Under the pieces are notes generated by a model that was given only the letters and a program-made list of their open reading frames with translations, made no database searches and was not told the DNA's origin. From assembly GCA_003118195.1 (NCBI GenBank), contig BEXV01000064.1, forward strand, positions 115,403 to 150,040: a stretch of 34,638 bases of DNA, given 5' to 3'. How positions within the stretch are numbered: position 1 is the stretch's first letter; every line of letters starts with the position of its first letter. This document shows, piece after piece, positions 1-13,206 of this stretch. The stretch comes from Hemicentrotus pulcherrimus. Its lineage: Eukaryota > Echinodermata > Echinoidea > Camarodonta > Strongylocentrotidae. A program made the translations under genes and the position numbers.

Positions 1-3000
1 AAAAAAAAAATATTTCTTCATTTTTGGGGGTGCCTTTTAGGGAAGATTTTTATGTATTTCTGTCTTGTTTTCTTTCCATGTTCAGGGAAAAATGTTCATT
101 TACATAGGACCTGCTTGTAATCTAAAATGTACACGATTCTTTATCATTTTCCATCAGTTTAGGAATAAGTCGAGGAAGACATTTTGATTTCCATGCCTGT
201 GGACTCCATCAAATTCGTCACTTCTATTGAAAGCATTTGGTACCAACGTTTTAAATGACATTATTATTAAATGTCTGACTTTGCCCAAGATCTACATGTA
301 TATAGTAGGTCTACTCATTTAGGGGATGATTATGTAGGTCACTTGATGAAAATGATATTGATAATTCGGAGCAAAGTAAATATGCTTATTGGTTGGGGTT
401 GGATTGTATGCCTGCAATGTGTGGTGGAGATGAGAAGTAGGTAGGACCTTCTATGACTTGAGTAAATAGTAGACAGCATATAACCAACCCCGAATCCACC
501 AACAGATCGAGTCAGTATATGTGTTCTAGTATCCTCAAGGGTGTTTGCATTTGTGCTTGTGTGGAGCTCATTCCTTTTGAAAGCAAGCGTAGTGATTAAC
601 AACATATAGCAAATTCCATCCATCTTTATTCTGCTGATCAATTCAAAGGATGGGCTTTGATTACAATTGACTTGTCATGGGTGGGTATACATACATGTAG
701 TAAGACCATTTAGTCCGGTATGAAATGACTTGGATTAAATTTAGTAGGCAGTGCATATCAGATCTAGTTTAAAGGGATGGGCCATTCCGTTAAAGAAGTA
801 TGGTTTCAGATAATATGACTGTCAAATAGATATCAAATGTATTCACGAACAATAGTAGTTTGCTGATTTTTAAGTGCCATTCTTCTTTTTGTGGTGATGA
901 TTGGAAGGGAATGTCAACCAGTCTGTTTGCTTTGAGTGGGAAGAGCTGAACTACATGTAGATAGTTCTTATTCAGTGAGAACATTTAAAATTCTTTGATT
1001 GAAGATTGCCGCCTTTTCTCTCTCTACTCTTGAAGCTGGGCAAATCTGTCAATTCTTTGACTTACACTTTAGATTCAAGATGAGGAATACTTACTAGAAA
1101 TGTGCCATCTGAACTTTTGTCTTGGTTGTGAAGCTGCCTTAGACTAAAAGAAAAATCCCCCCACTGGAAGTTGAAGAAAAAGTGTTGAGGGATTTGTAAT
1201 AGAAAATTAATGTTGATTCTTAATAGTTCTCATGAAGCTAAAAAATTGCTCTGGAAAGAAGGAAAGATGAAATTGCCCTTAGGTTTGAGGAAGTTAGCTG
1301 GAGTTTGCGTGCTATTTTTGTAGAATTATAAAGAGATAAATACTGATAAATACATAGTAAAATACAGTATCCATTGATGAGTTTCAAAGAAATATTGTTT
1401 TCTTTCAGAGACTGATATAATGGCCTTCACCAGGATGCTGTGTTACATTGTGTTGGTTGTCAAACAAAGTATTTTTTCAAACATTTCAGACTTTGAAAGG
1501 AAACAAGGGCAGTGAGCGTCAGACAGGTATGAAAAATGTCCATATTCAAATCCACAGTCCTCATAATTATGAGGACTCTTTTTCAAAAAGAGTACTGGTA
1601 CACTATCCTTCCCTATTCTTAGGGTCTTGTCTGCTGTCCAGGGAGCTCATGCAAGGATATAGTCGTCCTGTTCCTGTGAGTTGTTTAGCGGTCCTGTAGG
1701 GTGGGTAGGGCTTGCTAGTAACAGGTGCTTAGGAGTTCGGACACACATGGCCACCCCCAAATCTAAATCAGGATCCCCAACAATTTCAAACTTGTTGATA
1801 TTGTACGCTTTATTTTGAGTTGTAAATAATTTGAACCTGAATTTAAGACATTCCAACCGGCTTCTGTATAGATTATAGCAATTGCATTTGATATTGTCTG
1901 AATGGCAAGACTAGATAGAATGCATGCTGTGAGAAAGCAACTAGTGACAATAAGCACCTCCATAGTGCATGCACACTGCTCACCAAGTTCAATGTGAGCA
2001 AAGTCTTGCTAGTCTTGATTTACAGACTGCATTGTGACTTACAACTGTGTGTTAATTCACCAAATATTACTGTGGCCTTTCCAGTGTATTATATAAACAC
2101 TTGTAGATGGATTTAATATGGAAATATGCAATGATTAGTTCTAGCCATTTTATAGATGGAAAATACAGTTTGGAAAAGGAGATAAATTTGATGGGTGATC
2201 TAGGCATATTCCTGCCAGAACATCCCACAAACTAGTTGTCTAAAGTACCCTGTGTCATAATTGAAAAAGGGAGATACTTGTTGAATTAATGATTTTTAAA
2301 AATTAAATTCATGGAATAGATGTGAGAAATATTCATCTGAAAATTTGTTTAAATAAGACCTATTTCTGCCTGTGGATGCTGAGACCTATTATATGTTATG
2401 ATTGATATTAGGGTCGTATGATCAAAACATTGCTTCTTGTGTTAGCATAGTGGAGACATGAAAGTGCAAACACATTCTTTGCCAATATTTTGTCTGCAAT
2501 GCAAGCTTACCTTTTCATCATGAAAGTCATATACCTATTGACTTGGTGGTCTAGAAAAGAGACTTGTAGATAGCTAGCATCATATTTATAATAATAATAA
2601 TAACATTCAGTTCTTTTAATAACGTCTCTATACACTAAATGGTGCTAAATGTTTCCCAACAGTGATTACTGTACATGTAGCAGTCGTGCTCATACATGTA
2701 CCAGATCCTAATTAAGCATCTTATATTTTGTTTTTAAAAAAAGTATTATTGAAAGACTAGATTTGATTTACACAAGTGTACTCATCTAGACGTTCATAAT
2801 GGAGGTACATAATAGAGGTACCGTGGTGATATGTATTGATATTTCCCATCATATGTTGACATGCACATCATATTTAGACAGTGGTATGGAACTAGTCTTT
2901 GTCACAGACCACTCTCTGAATTTGTTGGCATTCGGTAGTGTGGAATAAGTTTGTGCTACAGACCCAACGACTTTGTTATTATGTCCATATTGCTGTCTGA

Positions 3001-4189
3001 GTGACTACCTGAAATAGATAACAGAATAAGATATAGACTTGTTTCATGTTTCTTTTTATAATCATTTCAGGTAGGCATTCGTTTGTGACACTTAAAGTCA
3101 GATAAGCTGTCATGGGAGATTTTATTGTTATAAAGAATTTATGAAATTCCCTATAACTTATTTGTAGTGCATTTGGGGCCATATAATCATTGGTGCCTGT
3201 AGATCATTAGCATAAGGTAAACAATAGCTTTCTAATTGATGCATGAAGAGTTAAACAAGCGAGGTCATCAGCTATATTCACTCCTGTTTTTGTGTGTGCC
3301 TGATCATCAAATCAATGTCATCTCTTCAGTATATCAAACAAAATTCTCTTTAACTTGCCCCATTAAATTGTGTGCCTGAACATCAAATTAAAGACACTAT
3401 GTCCCTTTTGCAGCCAACATCAAATTCTGTAGAACTTTGCAGGAATTATGAATATGTCATGTATGTCCTATCTGTGAAATTTAAACGTTAGCACTGTCCT
3501 AATATTCAAATTATGCAAATAAACCTGTATATTTGCTAGACTTCACTGTCAGATAATATTGAGTGACTGACTGGCTTTTTTTCTTCTTTGGTAATAACAT
3601 AAATATAATGAGCTGTAAAGGGTACATGAGCATTTGTCTACATCAATAACACACTTCTTGTAATGGCCAAAATTAAACTGATTACATGTACATGTTTGCG
3701 CATCATAAAATGTACAACCATTCGGTATAATGGTCTGCAAATCAGACTATTACTTACTGGCTCTATAGCTCTAAGTTGATTCGACAACTAATAGTTGTTA
3801 TTATCCCACTTAAAGACATGTTCAAGCTCCCTTTTAGGGAAGTTCTAAATTAGTATTATCTTTCAAATGTCGTTGGAATTTAACCTTTTCATTTTTTTGG
3901 CCTGCAAATGGGACATAGTACCTTTAAAATCAAAATTGATGTCAGTATCTGACTGTTTGATTTTTCACCAAACTCATTGAACATATGCGTACCTGTAATT
4001 TTATGTTACATAGTGTCCCATGTACATGTATAAGGTAAAACACAGATATAACTGTAAGTGTGTCATCTCTACAGGATATTTGACAAACTCCTCTTGAATT
4101 TGCCCTATTAAAATGTAGGAGGTCTTTCAATTGTTGATTTAATACTTAATGATGCAATTCTCTTCTTTTTTTTCTCTCTTTGTATACAG
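1..4189. other. Upstream non-coding region
   Basis: No convincing coding exon on either strand. It is AT-rich with scattered TACATGTA octamers (293, 692, 952, 2672, 2693, 3683, 4023), a short TAA run at 2588-2603 and a TTAA-flanked inverted-repeat element at 3388-3927. A possible non-coding exon sits at 1409-1526 (TTTCTTTCAG before, GTATGA after), unproven. No clear core promoter was recognised. Confidence 0.6.
3388..3927. mobile_element. TTAA-flanked inverted-repeat element (MITE-like), 532 bp between TTAA sites
   Basis: TTAA at 3388-3391 is followed by AGACACTATGTCCC-TTTTGCAG. At the other end, CTGCAAAT-GGGACATAGTACCT (3902-3923) is its inverted partner, followed by TTAA at 3924-3927. The arms pair over about 22 positions with few mismatches. 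There is no ORF inside, so it would be a non-autonomous DNA transposon copy; TTAA target duplication is typical of piggyBac-type elements, but the family is not proven. The left ~290 bp recurs in intron 11. Confidence 0.75.
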
Positions 4190-4293
4190 GTGTATAGCAT
4201 TTAGTCTTGTTGGATTAATACCCAGGTTTATATCATTCTACATCTAGCTGTTTTTCTTCATACCTTTGGCTATGCGGTGAACCATCAAAATGG
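4190..4293 (+). CDS. MAP3K2/3: Exon 1: 5'UTR plus split start (coding 4290-4293)
   Basis: The exon follows a pyrimidine-rich tract ending TACAG (acceptor AG 4188-4189) and ends at a strong donor, ATGG|GTAAGC. Only the ATG (4290-4292) and the first base of codon 2 are coding. An in-frame TGA at 4278-4280 closes the upstream frame, and the joined frame with exon 2 reads [10 protein letters not shown]. Because the exon has its own acceptor, at least one more non-coding exon and the transcription start must lie upstream, in or before this window. The ATG context is CAAAATGG, with A at -3 and G at +4, a good animal initiation context. Confidence 0.75.
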
Positions 4294-7200
4294 GTAAGCA
4301 ATAAACACACTCCTCTTTCTATTGTGATACGGGCGAACCTATTTTTAATTTGCAAAATCCCATGTTTAGAAGATAAAAGCTTTCACATACCGGTAATGCC
4401 TGCCTTAATCTTATTTCATTTAAAATTACCTGTGGCTGTAAAAAACCTGTAAAAGAATTTGCATGAATGGAATGCAATTGATCTTCAACCTTTGGGAATT
4501 CCCAATCAACTTTGTACATGCTCATCCTCCGTTAACTGATCTCATTGTTGTTCTTATCAGATCTATATTCATATTCATAGATTTAAGAACGAGATCAAAA
4601 AAGTCAAGGCTTTCTAGTTTTATTCTCTTTCCCAAAATTAGTTCTTTTCATGATTTTAGTTATTCTCCGTGTTCGCACGTTACCTGTTATTGTATGGTTC
4701 ATGTATGTTATTTATTTATCTGCATTTTTGTTGTGTGAAAGGGCCCAGAACTGAAGTTCAGAACATTTTCTAGTAGCCAGCTCTTAATAATTACACCTTA
4801 CATTCCATGGGCAACAACTCTCATCTTCAAGATTTTGGGGGTTTAACTACATGTGTATGGATTAAGAGTGGCTATTGGCTATTTCCCCCCCCCTCCCCCA
4901 CCTCACCCTTGACGAGTTATGGGTACCCTACTAGACCTCACTAGACTCATTTATACTGTCAAAAACCTCATTTTAAAAACATCTTGATTTTTATTTTTTA
5001 TTTACACTTGCGCTAAAATATCACCGACTGAGAAGCTCAGTAACGTTTTGACGTGTTTAGGTTGGTTATGAGCATGTGGGGTCTTCCTAACCTTTGACCT
5101 TGGACTGCCATTATATTGGTAACAATCCGGAAGTGCCGAAAGTCACGTGACAAACATCGTGATTTTTCAGCTGCTACCATTTACATTACCAAACATTGTA
5201 CAGACATTTAAAAAAATCACACACTTAGCTTGGAATGTTTCTGGCTTGGCATCTTTTCTGGTTTGGCGTAGTTGCCTAGCAACTTTGGTTGCCAGTGTAC
5301 ATGTAAATGGCCCTAATGTAACACTTATTTCCATGTTATATGTTTATAATGCCCACTTTAATAACGAAGCAAAAAATGTAAGCATTTTAAATTAAATTAA
5401 TTTTTTGACAGTGCACTATGACCACTGTTAAAAACAAGACTCCTGGTAGCTTATTCTGATGAGGTTTTTTTTTTTTAATCCTCAACATTTGCTCTGGGGT
5501 TTATTTCACCAAAGATATATAGGGTTAAAGCTAAGTTAAGGAAACTTTAGGGTTGGGGTTAAGAATAGTGTTCGGTCCAGGGCTGAAGTTACCGGTACAC
5601 ACATATGTAAGATTTCTGTTATCATAGCAAATTCTACTGCAAAGCAATTGTCACTGGTGTATGTAACACACAGAACCAATCAGAAGTATAACTTACAAAC
5701 CAGAAATGGCCTGGGGTTGTTTCTCACAGACTATATTTCAATATGTTTGTTACCTGAGAGCATGTAGGGCTTTAATACAACTAATCATAGAATAAATACC
5801 CTTCTAGTATTATAGCCTCTCAGCACACAATTTGTAAGATACAACAAAATCTTTGATAACTGTAAATTATTCTCTTCACAATTCTGGATTTGAATGTTAT
5901 TTTTCACTTTTTTGACAGCTTGTTAAATGTCAAAATGAGATGTTGAAAAATAGCCTCCTACGCATGTATCAGATGTCAGTTAGGAGTTATTTTACCAAAA
6001 GACTTTTGGTCTTCTGCATGATATGGTTTCTGACCTGTTTTTATATGAACTACAGGTATATATAGGCCTATTTCTTCATGACAAGTTACATCTGTATTTA
6101 AATATATCCTATTTAATGATGTAATAGCCATTACTAGATTATACAATTTTTTTTCTTCTTTTTCTTGTTGCGACAAATTCATTTGACAGATTGGTAAAGT
6201 AGAGCATTTTCAGTGTCTAGCAATTAGTTATTGTTGTCAAATCTAGTTCATCAGCCATGAAAATTGTTATAAAATGAAGTTCACAGTACTATGTAGAACA
6301 ATAGGTTTCAGTAGAAATGCAGCTATAGACCTTCAGATTACGATTCATTAAACTCATTTTTAAAATGAAATCCTTTACTTCACAAATAGAATCAGATCCT
6401 CAAATAGCCTTCAAACATAAAAAAAAAAAAGAAAAGAACAGATGGAATAATCATCATAAAGTCACTGTACTTTAATTTTTTTAAAAACCATATGTCATCT
6501 TTTTTATGGTTGGAAATAGGCAATAAACTAGCCATGCTTTTTGATCTGTAAATGATAGACTTCTCTGAGTTATGCCATAATGAATGATGCAAGGCATGTG
6601 CCATAAGTATGGATGGAGAAGCAAGCTTTGACAATATGGAAGGAAGACTTGGTCAAATATATTCCTATTTTTTCCTTTTTTTCCTCTGCTTCTGGTTGGG
6701 TTGGAATGTTTCTGCTGCTCCTAGCTTCTGCTCAACATGAATACACCTCCAGCTTATATCCTGCTCTATGAAACCATAAGCTCATGTATGTTGACCCTTG
6801 ACCTGTGCGTGGGCTTGGAATGAGCTCCTCACAGTGATAATTAACCCATCTTGTACTGATAAACTTTCCTGCTCTTATCTCCCTCCATTATGTGCAATGT
6901 GGATGGTAGAGGAGGACTTAAATGATGTGTGAGTGGAATACATGTATGTCCAGTGGGTTTACATGGTAACGTTAAAAAATACATCCAGACGAACACGACA
7001 TGTTATTTGATTGGGGGAGTGTCTGTCTGGTTCACAAGAAGAGAAAATAACCAAACATTCAGCTACTCGTTGGCATTCCACACCATTAGGCTTGTTCACT
7101 TTAAGAAAAAAGGCGCGACAAATGAGTTTAATTTCCGGAAAGATTTTTGTAAACATTGAATAGGCCATGTCTTCTACAGACACATGTGGCTTTGTAAAGG

Positions 7201-10200
7201 TTACAAACATGCAATGAAATGCAAATTAATATATATGAAGTTTTGTTATTAGCTCAAAACTGATTGTTTGTTATATTCTTCATGGTGATGCTCAGTTCTT
7301 GATGTAGTAAATCCTTTTCAAAGGTAGAGATCACATGACGATATATTAGATACAAAGTGTTAATATTTCTATAAAAAATATTGAATTTGTGAATATTCAG
7401 ATTACTTTTTGCATTTAAAGCTAAAATTTGGATTTATATGAAGAAAAAAAAATACAGAGGTTACTAAGCCAATATTCTGTGAACAGCGAAATCTAATTCT
7501 TAACATTCATATCATGGCATACAATGTTAAAGATGAAGTTGAGTATCATCAAAATGATAAGAAATTTGGTAAAGTCACAAACACTGTACACAGAAAGTTG
7601 TATATGGGACTACACGAACACGTGGCGGAAAAAACCTCCCCCCCCCCCCCCCCCCCTTCACAATANGACATATTTAGAATATGAATGCATTTGAAGAGCC
7701 ATGCTTTTTAGGGAACATGTCTTATCTGATGTTCTTCCACACTTGCATTATAACAAATAATAAATTTCACGAATTATTTTTCACCTCTTCCCAGAACTCA
7801 ACCTTCTCTTTAAACTTGCATGTGTGAGTACAGGAATCATTGTAAAGTATATCACATAATGTACATTGTATTAATTTGATGAGTGATGTACTTCACTACA
7901 AAGAAAGAACAAAGAGCATGTATTAGGATCAGGATTATCTATTTGGGTCAAAATTATTTTACTAATTGTTTTTAAGGTTAGGCTTCATTAAGTGCTAAAT
8001 GATTGAGAAAGTTTGAGAAAAGAACTAGTAACAACCTCCACCCCTACACTAGATTATACAGAAAAGTTTTTCAATACTTTTTTTTGTATTATGTTGCCAG
8101 TTTCTTTGTTTCCACCCTGTTTCCGGTCCAATTATTCACTCTATCTATAGAAGAGAATCTGTAAAAACAATCAATGGAATCTTGATAAAGCTTTATACAG
8201 TCTTCAACAGTGTGTTTAATTGTTTGATTGAGAGTACACCAGTGAATAAAAGCTCTGTATAAGAATGGACCACAGGACAGAAAAGAATTCAGTCTCTTTT
8301 ATCTTCTTCTATAGAAAAGAAACTTATTGGTTATGATTCATTAGAAATGATTTGGAGTTACTTCACAGAAAGGGCACTTCATTGTCACAGAGAGACTGCT
8401 GGGCGCTGGCAAGCAATCAAACTTAGCAAACAAGGGGACAATAGTAAGTTAGCAATCAGAACTCTCGCATCCAGTCCGATCGCAAATTTGAGGTGAAAAC
8501 AAAAGTAGGGACTGACAATGCTCAGGTATGCCGTTAAGGGATCCATTCGTAGGTCTACGGGGGCTGTTGGTATGTGCGGTGATTGATTTTGGTTTAGTCT
8601 ATGGGTTCATGAATGTTCTGATGGGGCGCTCATGGCTAGGTATTTGGCTCTTTGTTTTATACATGGCGTCCTTCAAGGATTAATAGCCCATTCTTGTGGG
8701 ACAAGATTAAATGAAAGTTTACCACTACAGAACCACAATCAATGGTACTTGATCGATGTTCAGTATCATGTCAAAGTAGAGAAGAGAACTTGCATTGTCT
8801 TCGTTGTTCTTCATTAAAACGATATTGTCAGCCATATTGTGACAGGATGCTGTAAACCACTTCATTTACAATAAGCAATAATTGGGTATTATCCTATTTT
8901 TTATAACATACCATTTGGACAAACAAACTATTTCATTGGAATTTAACAAATGGTTTTGATTTGACAATGCCATTAGTGAAATAGACAATTTTTATCATTA
9001 GGCCTTTGGGTCAGTATCGCTTAGAACTAAAGAGGATTTCAGAGCAATCAGCCGTCACTTTGTTAATATTGCTCTGCTTTTGAAACTGTATTTTGAAACT
9101 GTACAACTGATTTAAATGGATGCTAGTGGAATTATGCTAGTGGACGTCTTTCGGATGGTGACGTTAAAGGTCGGTCCCCAGACGAAATAATCATATCTGA
9201 TTGATACATGTCTGTAAAAATCCCAATTACACACACACATATGTAGAATATAGAATAAATGACCATGTCATGTAAAACTATGTATTGTTTATTTAGTGTT
9301 TAGTGAAACGCACATGGATTTAGATGATAATATGTAGACAGGTCCAGTAGTTTTATGATATAAACTTTGGTCTGACTATACTGACTAATTTCAGGTATTT
9401 TGTCAACCATCCTTTGAAAATGTAGCACTTACATGTACATGTATGAAGAAGACCAACCACCCAACACAGTTTTGTTCTTTCTATTTAGGATTCCATATAC
9501 AGGTATGCTATAGTCAAAATCAGTTTTTGATTGTAATTTGTAAAGAGATGTCACAAATTTAAGTACAAAACTTGGGAGTAGTTGATTCACTCACATACAT
9601 GTACAACATGTTTTGGACGGAAGTTTACCATAATGGACGTTATATGTAGAATCTGTTTCTCTTTTGATACCCTTTTATTTGTCAACCATTTGCCTCGCTT
9701 AGTTTTGAGGTGATAATATATCTCCAACAATATACGCCTACTACTATTTCCGGGTGATTGTTCCACATTAAGCTTTAACAAAATATTCTTTCATAGAATG
9801 CCACTACATCGGAGATCACACATCATAGTCCGATTACATTAGGGATACATTAGCTGTAATAATCAATACAAAACCATGGAAATGTCTGAACTCTGAACGC
9901 AAGTGTTCACAATGGAATAACGATATATACATCATAATTGAAAATACTATGAAGTAGTCAACTGAAAGCTTATTGGTCAAGAGACAGACAGTAAGAGATT
10001 GGTCACTGGGATGGTCACCACTGATAAGTAGCATAGGTACAGTGTAGTAGGGGTCAATATACAGACCTTTGGGGTTTTATTGTTCTGCATTTCAAAAAGA
10101 TATCAATTTGTAGAACCCTTATTGTCACATCCTGGAACAAGGCAGTGCTTTATACCTGATGATAAAGAATGGAAGGCCTTGCCCCTAGGAGGGGTATTGA

Positions 10201-13163
10201 AATCAAGTCTGTTTCTTTCTTCTTTTCTATCTGGCTCTAGTCACCAAACGCACATTAAACCTCCTTCTGTCAGCTGACACATTCACACTTCATGTATCTT
10301 CAAGAATACTAAGTTTGATCAGATACAAGGTTCAAATTGTCAAGATTCTATACTGAATATTCTTCTTTAACTACTTGTTTGTTTTTATTGGTAATTGAGA
10401 CATACGTGGGAATGTTTCAGCAAGATACGAATAGACAAATTAAAAGGAGTTTGAAGTTGGACATGCGCATTAGATTTAATGGAATATCTAATAATTTTTC
10501 CTGATTAGCTACTGTACATTTTTATATCTTATGCGAGATAGACCAGTGATAGCATAGGTCCAGCCAGTGAGGGGGCACTGTTATCATTGGGGGTGGGAGG
10601 GGGGGTGGGGCAATGGGTCTCACTATGTCTAAGAAATGCAAGAGAATTGAGTGAGAGCATGTCCTGTGAGGCGGTCATATAATCTTTTAATTGTGTTACC
10701 ACCTTCCCCCCCCCCCTCCTCTAACCCACTCCCTCTTTTATTAATACCTCTCTTGTAATTTGATTGGGCCCCCGGTAGCTACGCCACTATGTAAGAATCT
10801 TCTGTGTTCTAATTTCTGTGAGATTCAAGATGTGAACATGCCTTTCCGCTAGGTTCAGTCACACAATGAATGCTCTACTGATCTTCCTTTAGAATTGATT
10901 AAAGAGATTGAGATTTCTCTCGATATTTAGAGGCTTCACAGTCAAAAGATGAAATAAAATGGAAACAAGTTTTGGGATTAGCCTGGCTTTGGGAAGGTTT
11001 TGAGAATAGCTCTAACTTATTTTGAAAAGAAAGGTAGCAGGTCTACCTCTCTTATAATACATTGTACCTTCACAAGAGTATGTACATTATGTGTGTCCAA
11101 ATTGGAGTGAAAAATTTAAATATTGTGGCAGAGTACATGTAGGACTACAAAAGTACAACATAAGGATCATAGGGTATTTAAAAGCATTTACCATGCAGTA
11201 AATAGGTTGTGTATACCATAAAATTACCCCCAAAATGAATGCTGCAAACCATTTATACCTAAAAGCACCAACACACTTATGGGAAAGTGTTTTCCATAAG
11301 TTTTCCATGTTTTCCATGAGTAAGCTCACTGGCAGTTGGCCTATTGTGTATCTGTCATTGCTCATTACTAAGCTAATGTACCTGATTGTACTGCAGCAAT
11401 TGGTTACCAGTATACTTCTAAAAACTTGGTGGAAAATGATGATTTTATTTTTTATTTTAAAGAACAGATCTGTGTTCTGTTGATTTCGACCAGCTACTCA
11501 AGTGCCTCATATTTTTTTGCTTAATTAATCATGATTATTTCACAGAGTCTAATTTTTCATCTTAAATTGTTTATTTTGTTATCGTCAAGGCATTAGATAA
11601 TTCCTAGCTACTTATAAAAGAACTTACAGCAATAAATCCTCATTTGAGCCTATTTGCCATCCTAGTATCACTTCGGTCATATAAACAATAAATAATCAAT
11701 CAGTTTTAGGGAATTCGTCAATGTCTACATTCCTTACGGGAATGCTACTTAATGTGTCCTTGAAATGTCACATTTTTTGGCAGCAAGGATAAAGCTATCC
11801 AAAGTCTTGAACATGTATCAGATAAGCTCCTCTAATGTCCCTTCTAATGCATGCAATATGTCATAACAATGCTACATACAATGGACGTAATCACCTTTAT
11901 CCAGGGTGCAATGGAGGTAGAACTATTGTTTTGAAATACAATAGAATACAAATTAGAAACAGCATGCCTCAAAGGCAATAGACCATGATATATTATTATC
12001 TAACTTTTGGTTTTTGTGGGTTCACCTTTGGAAGTTGAGGGGGTGGGGGAACCGATCAAATCTGCGAAATTTGTGCATGATACTGAATCTGTAGAGTAAA
12101 TATGAATAAGTGGTGCATGTCACTCAGTGATTTTACCTTCAAGATGATTAATGTCAAATCCACTCTTCATGCTTCATGAGATTGCAAGTAATAGGGCGCG
12201 TTTATCTAGGCTTGCCGCTAGATATATGTACATATCGAACCCCACTATCGAACCCCACTATCAAACCCCACTATATGATCGTGATTCACGGGATGTCGCG
12301 TTTATCTACACTTCACGATTCACGATAAAGGCCTTGTCTCTTCGCAGCTGCTCAGCGCCGTTTGACCCGGGAAGCAGACAGTTTGTTTGAGGTCAACTAC
12401 ACACACNNNNNNNNNNNNNNNNNNNNNNNNNNNNNNNNNNNNNNNNNNNNNNNNNNNNNNNNNNNNNNNNNNNNNNNNNNNNNNNNNNNNNNNNNNNNNN
12501 NNNNNNNNNNNNNNNNNNNNNNNNNNNNNNNNNNNNNNNNNNNNNNNNNNNNNNNNNNNNNNNNNNNNNNNNNNNNNNNNNNNNNNNNNNNNNNNNNNNN
12601 NNNNNNNNNNNNNNNNNNNNNNNNNNNNNNNNNNNNNNNNNNNNNNNNNNNNNNNNNNNNNNNNNNNNNNNNNNNNNNNNNNNNNNNNNNNNNNNNNNNN
12701 NNNNNNNNNNNNNNNNNNNNNNNNNNNNNNNNNNNNNNNNNNNNNNNNNNNNNNNNNNNNNNNNNNNNNNNNNNNNNNNNNNNNNNNNNNNNNNNNNNNN
12801 NNNNNNNNNNNNNNNNNNNNNNNNNNNNNNNNNNNNNNNNNNNNNNNNNNNNNNNNNNNNNNNNNNNNNNNNNNNNNNNNNNNNNNNNNNNNNNNNNNNN
12901 NNNNNNNNNNNNNNNNNNNNNNNNNNNNNNNNNNNNNNNNNNNNNNNNNNNNNNNNNNNNNNNNNNNNNNNNNNNNNNNNNNNNNNNNNNNNNNNNNNNN
13001 NNNNNNNNNNNNNNNNNNNNNNNNNNNNNNNNNNNNNNNNNNNNNNNNNNNNNNNNNNNNNNNNNNNNNNNNNNNNNNNNNNNNNNNNNNNNNNNNNNNN
13101 NNNNNNNNNNNNNNNNNNNNNNNNNNNNNNNNNNNNNNNNNNNNNNNNNNNNNNNNNNNNNNN

Positions 13164-13206
<43 letters not shown>

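Noticed and set aside
5147..5395. 82-codon open frame in the promoter-like block
   Set aside because: Starts at GTG within the CACGTG motif, no similarity recognised, composition like intron.
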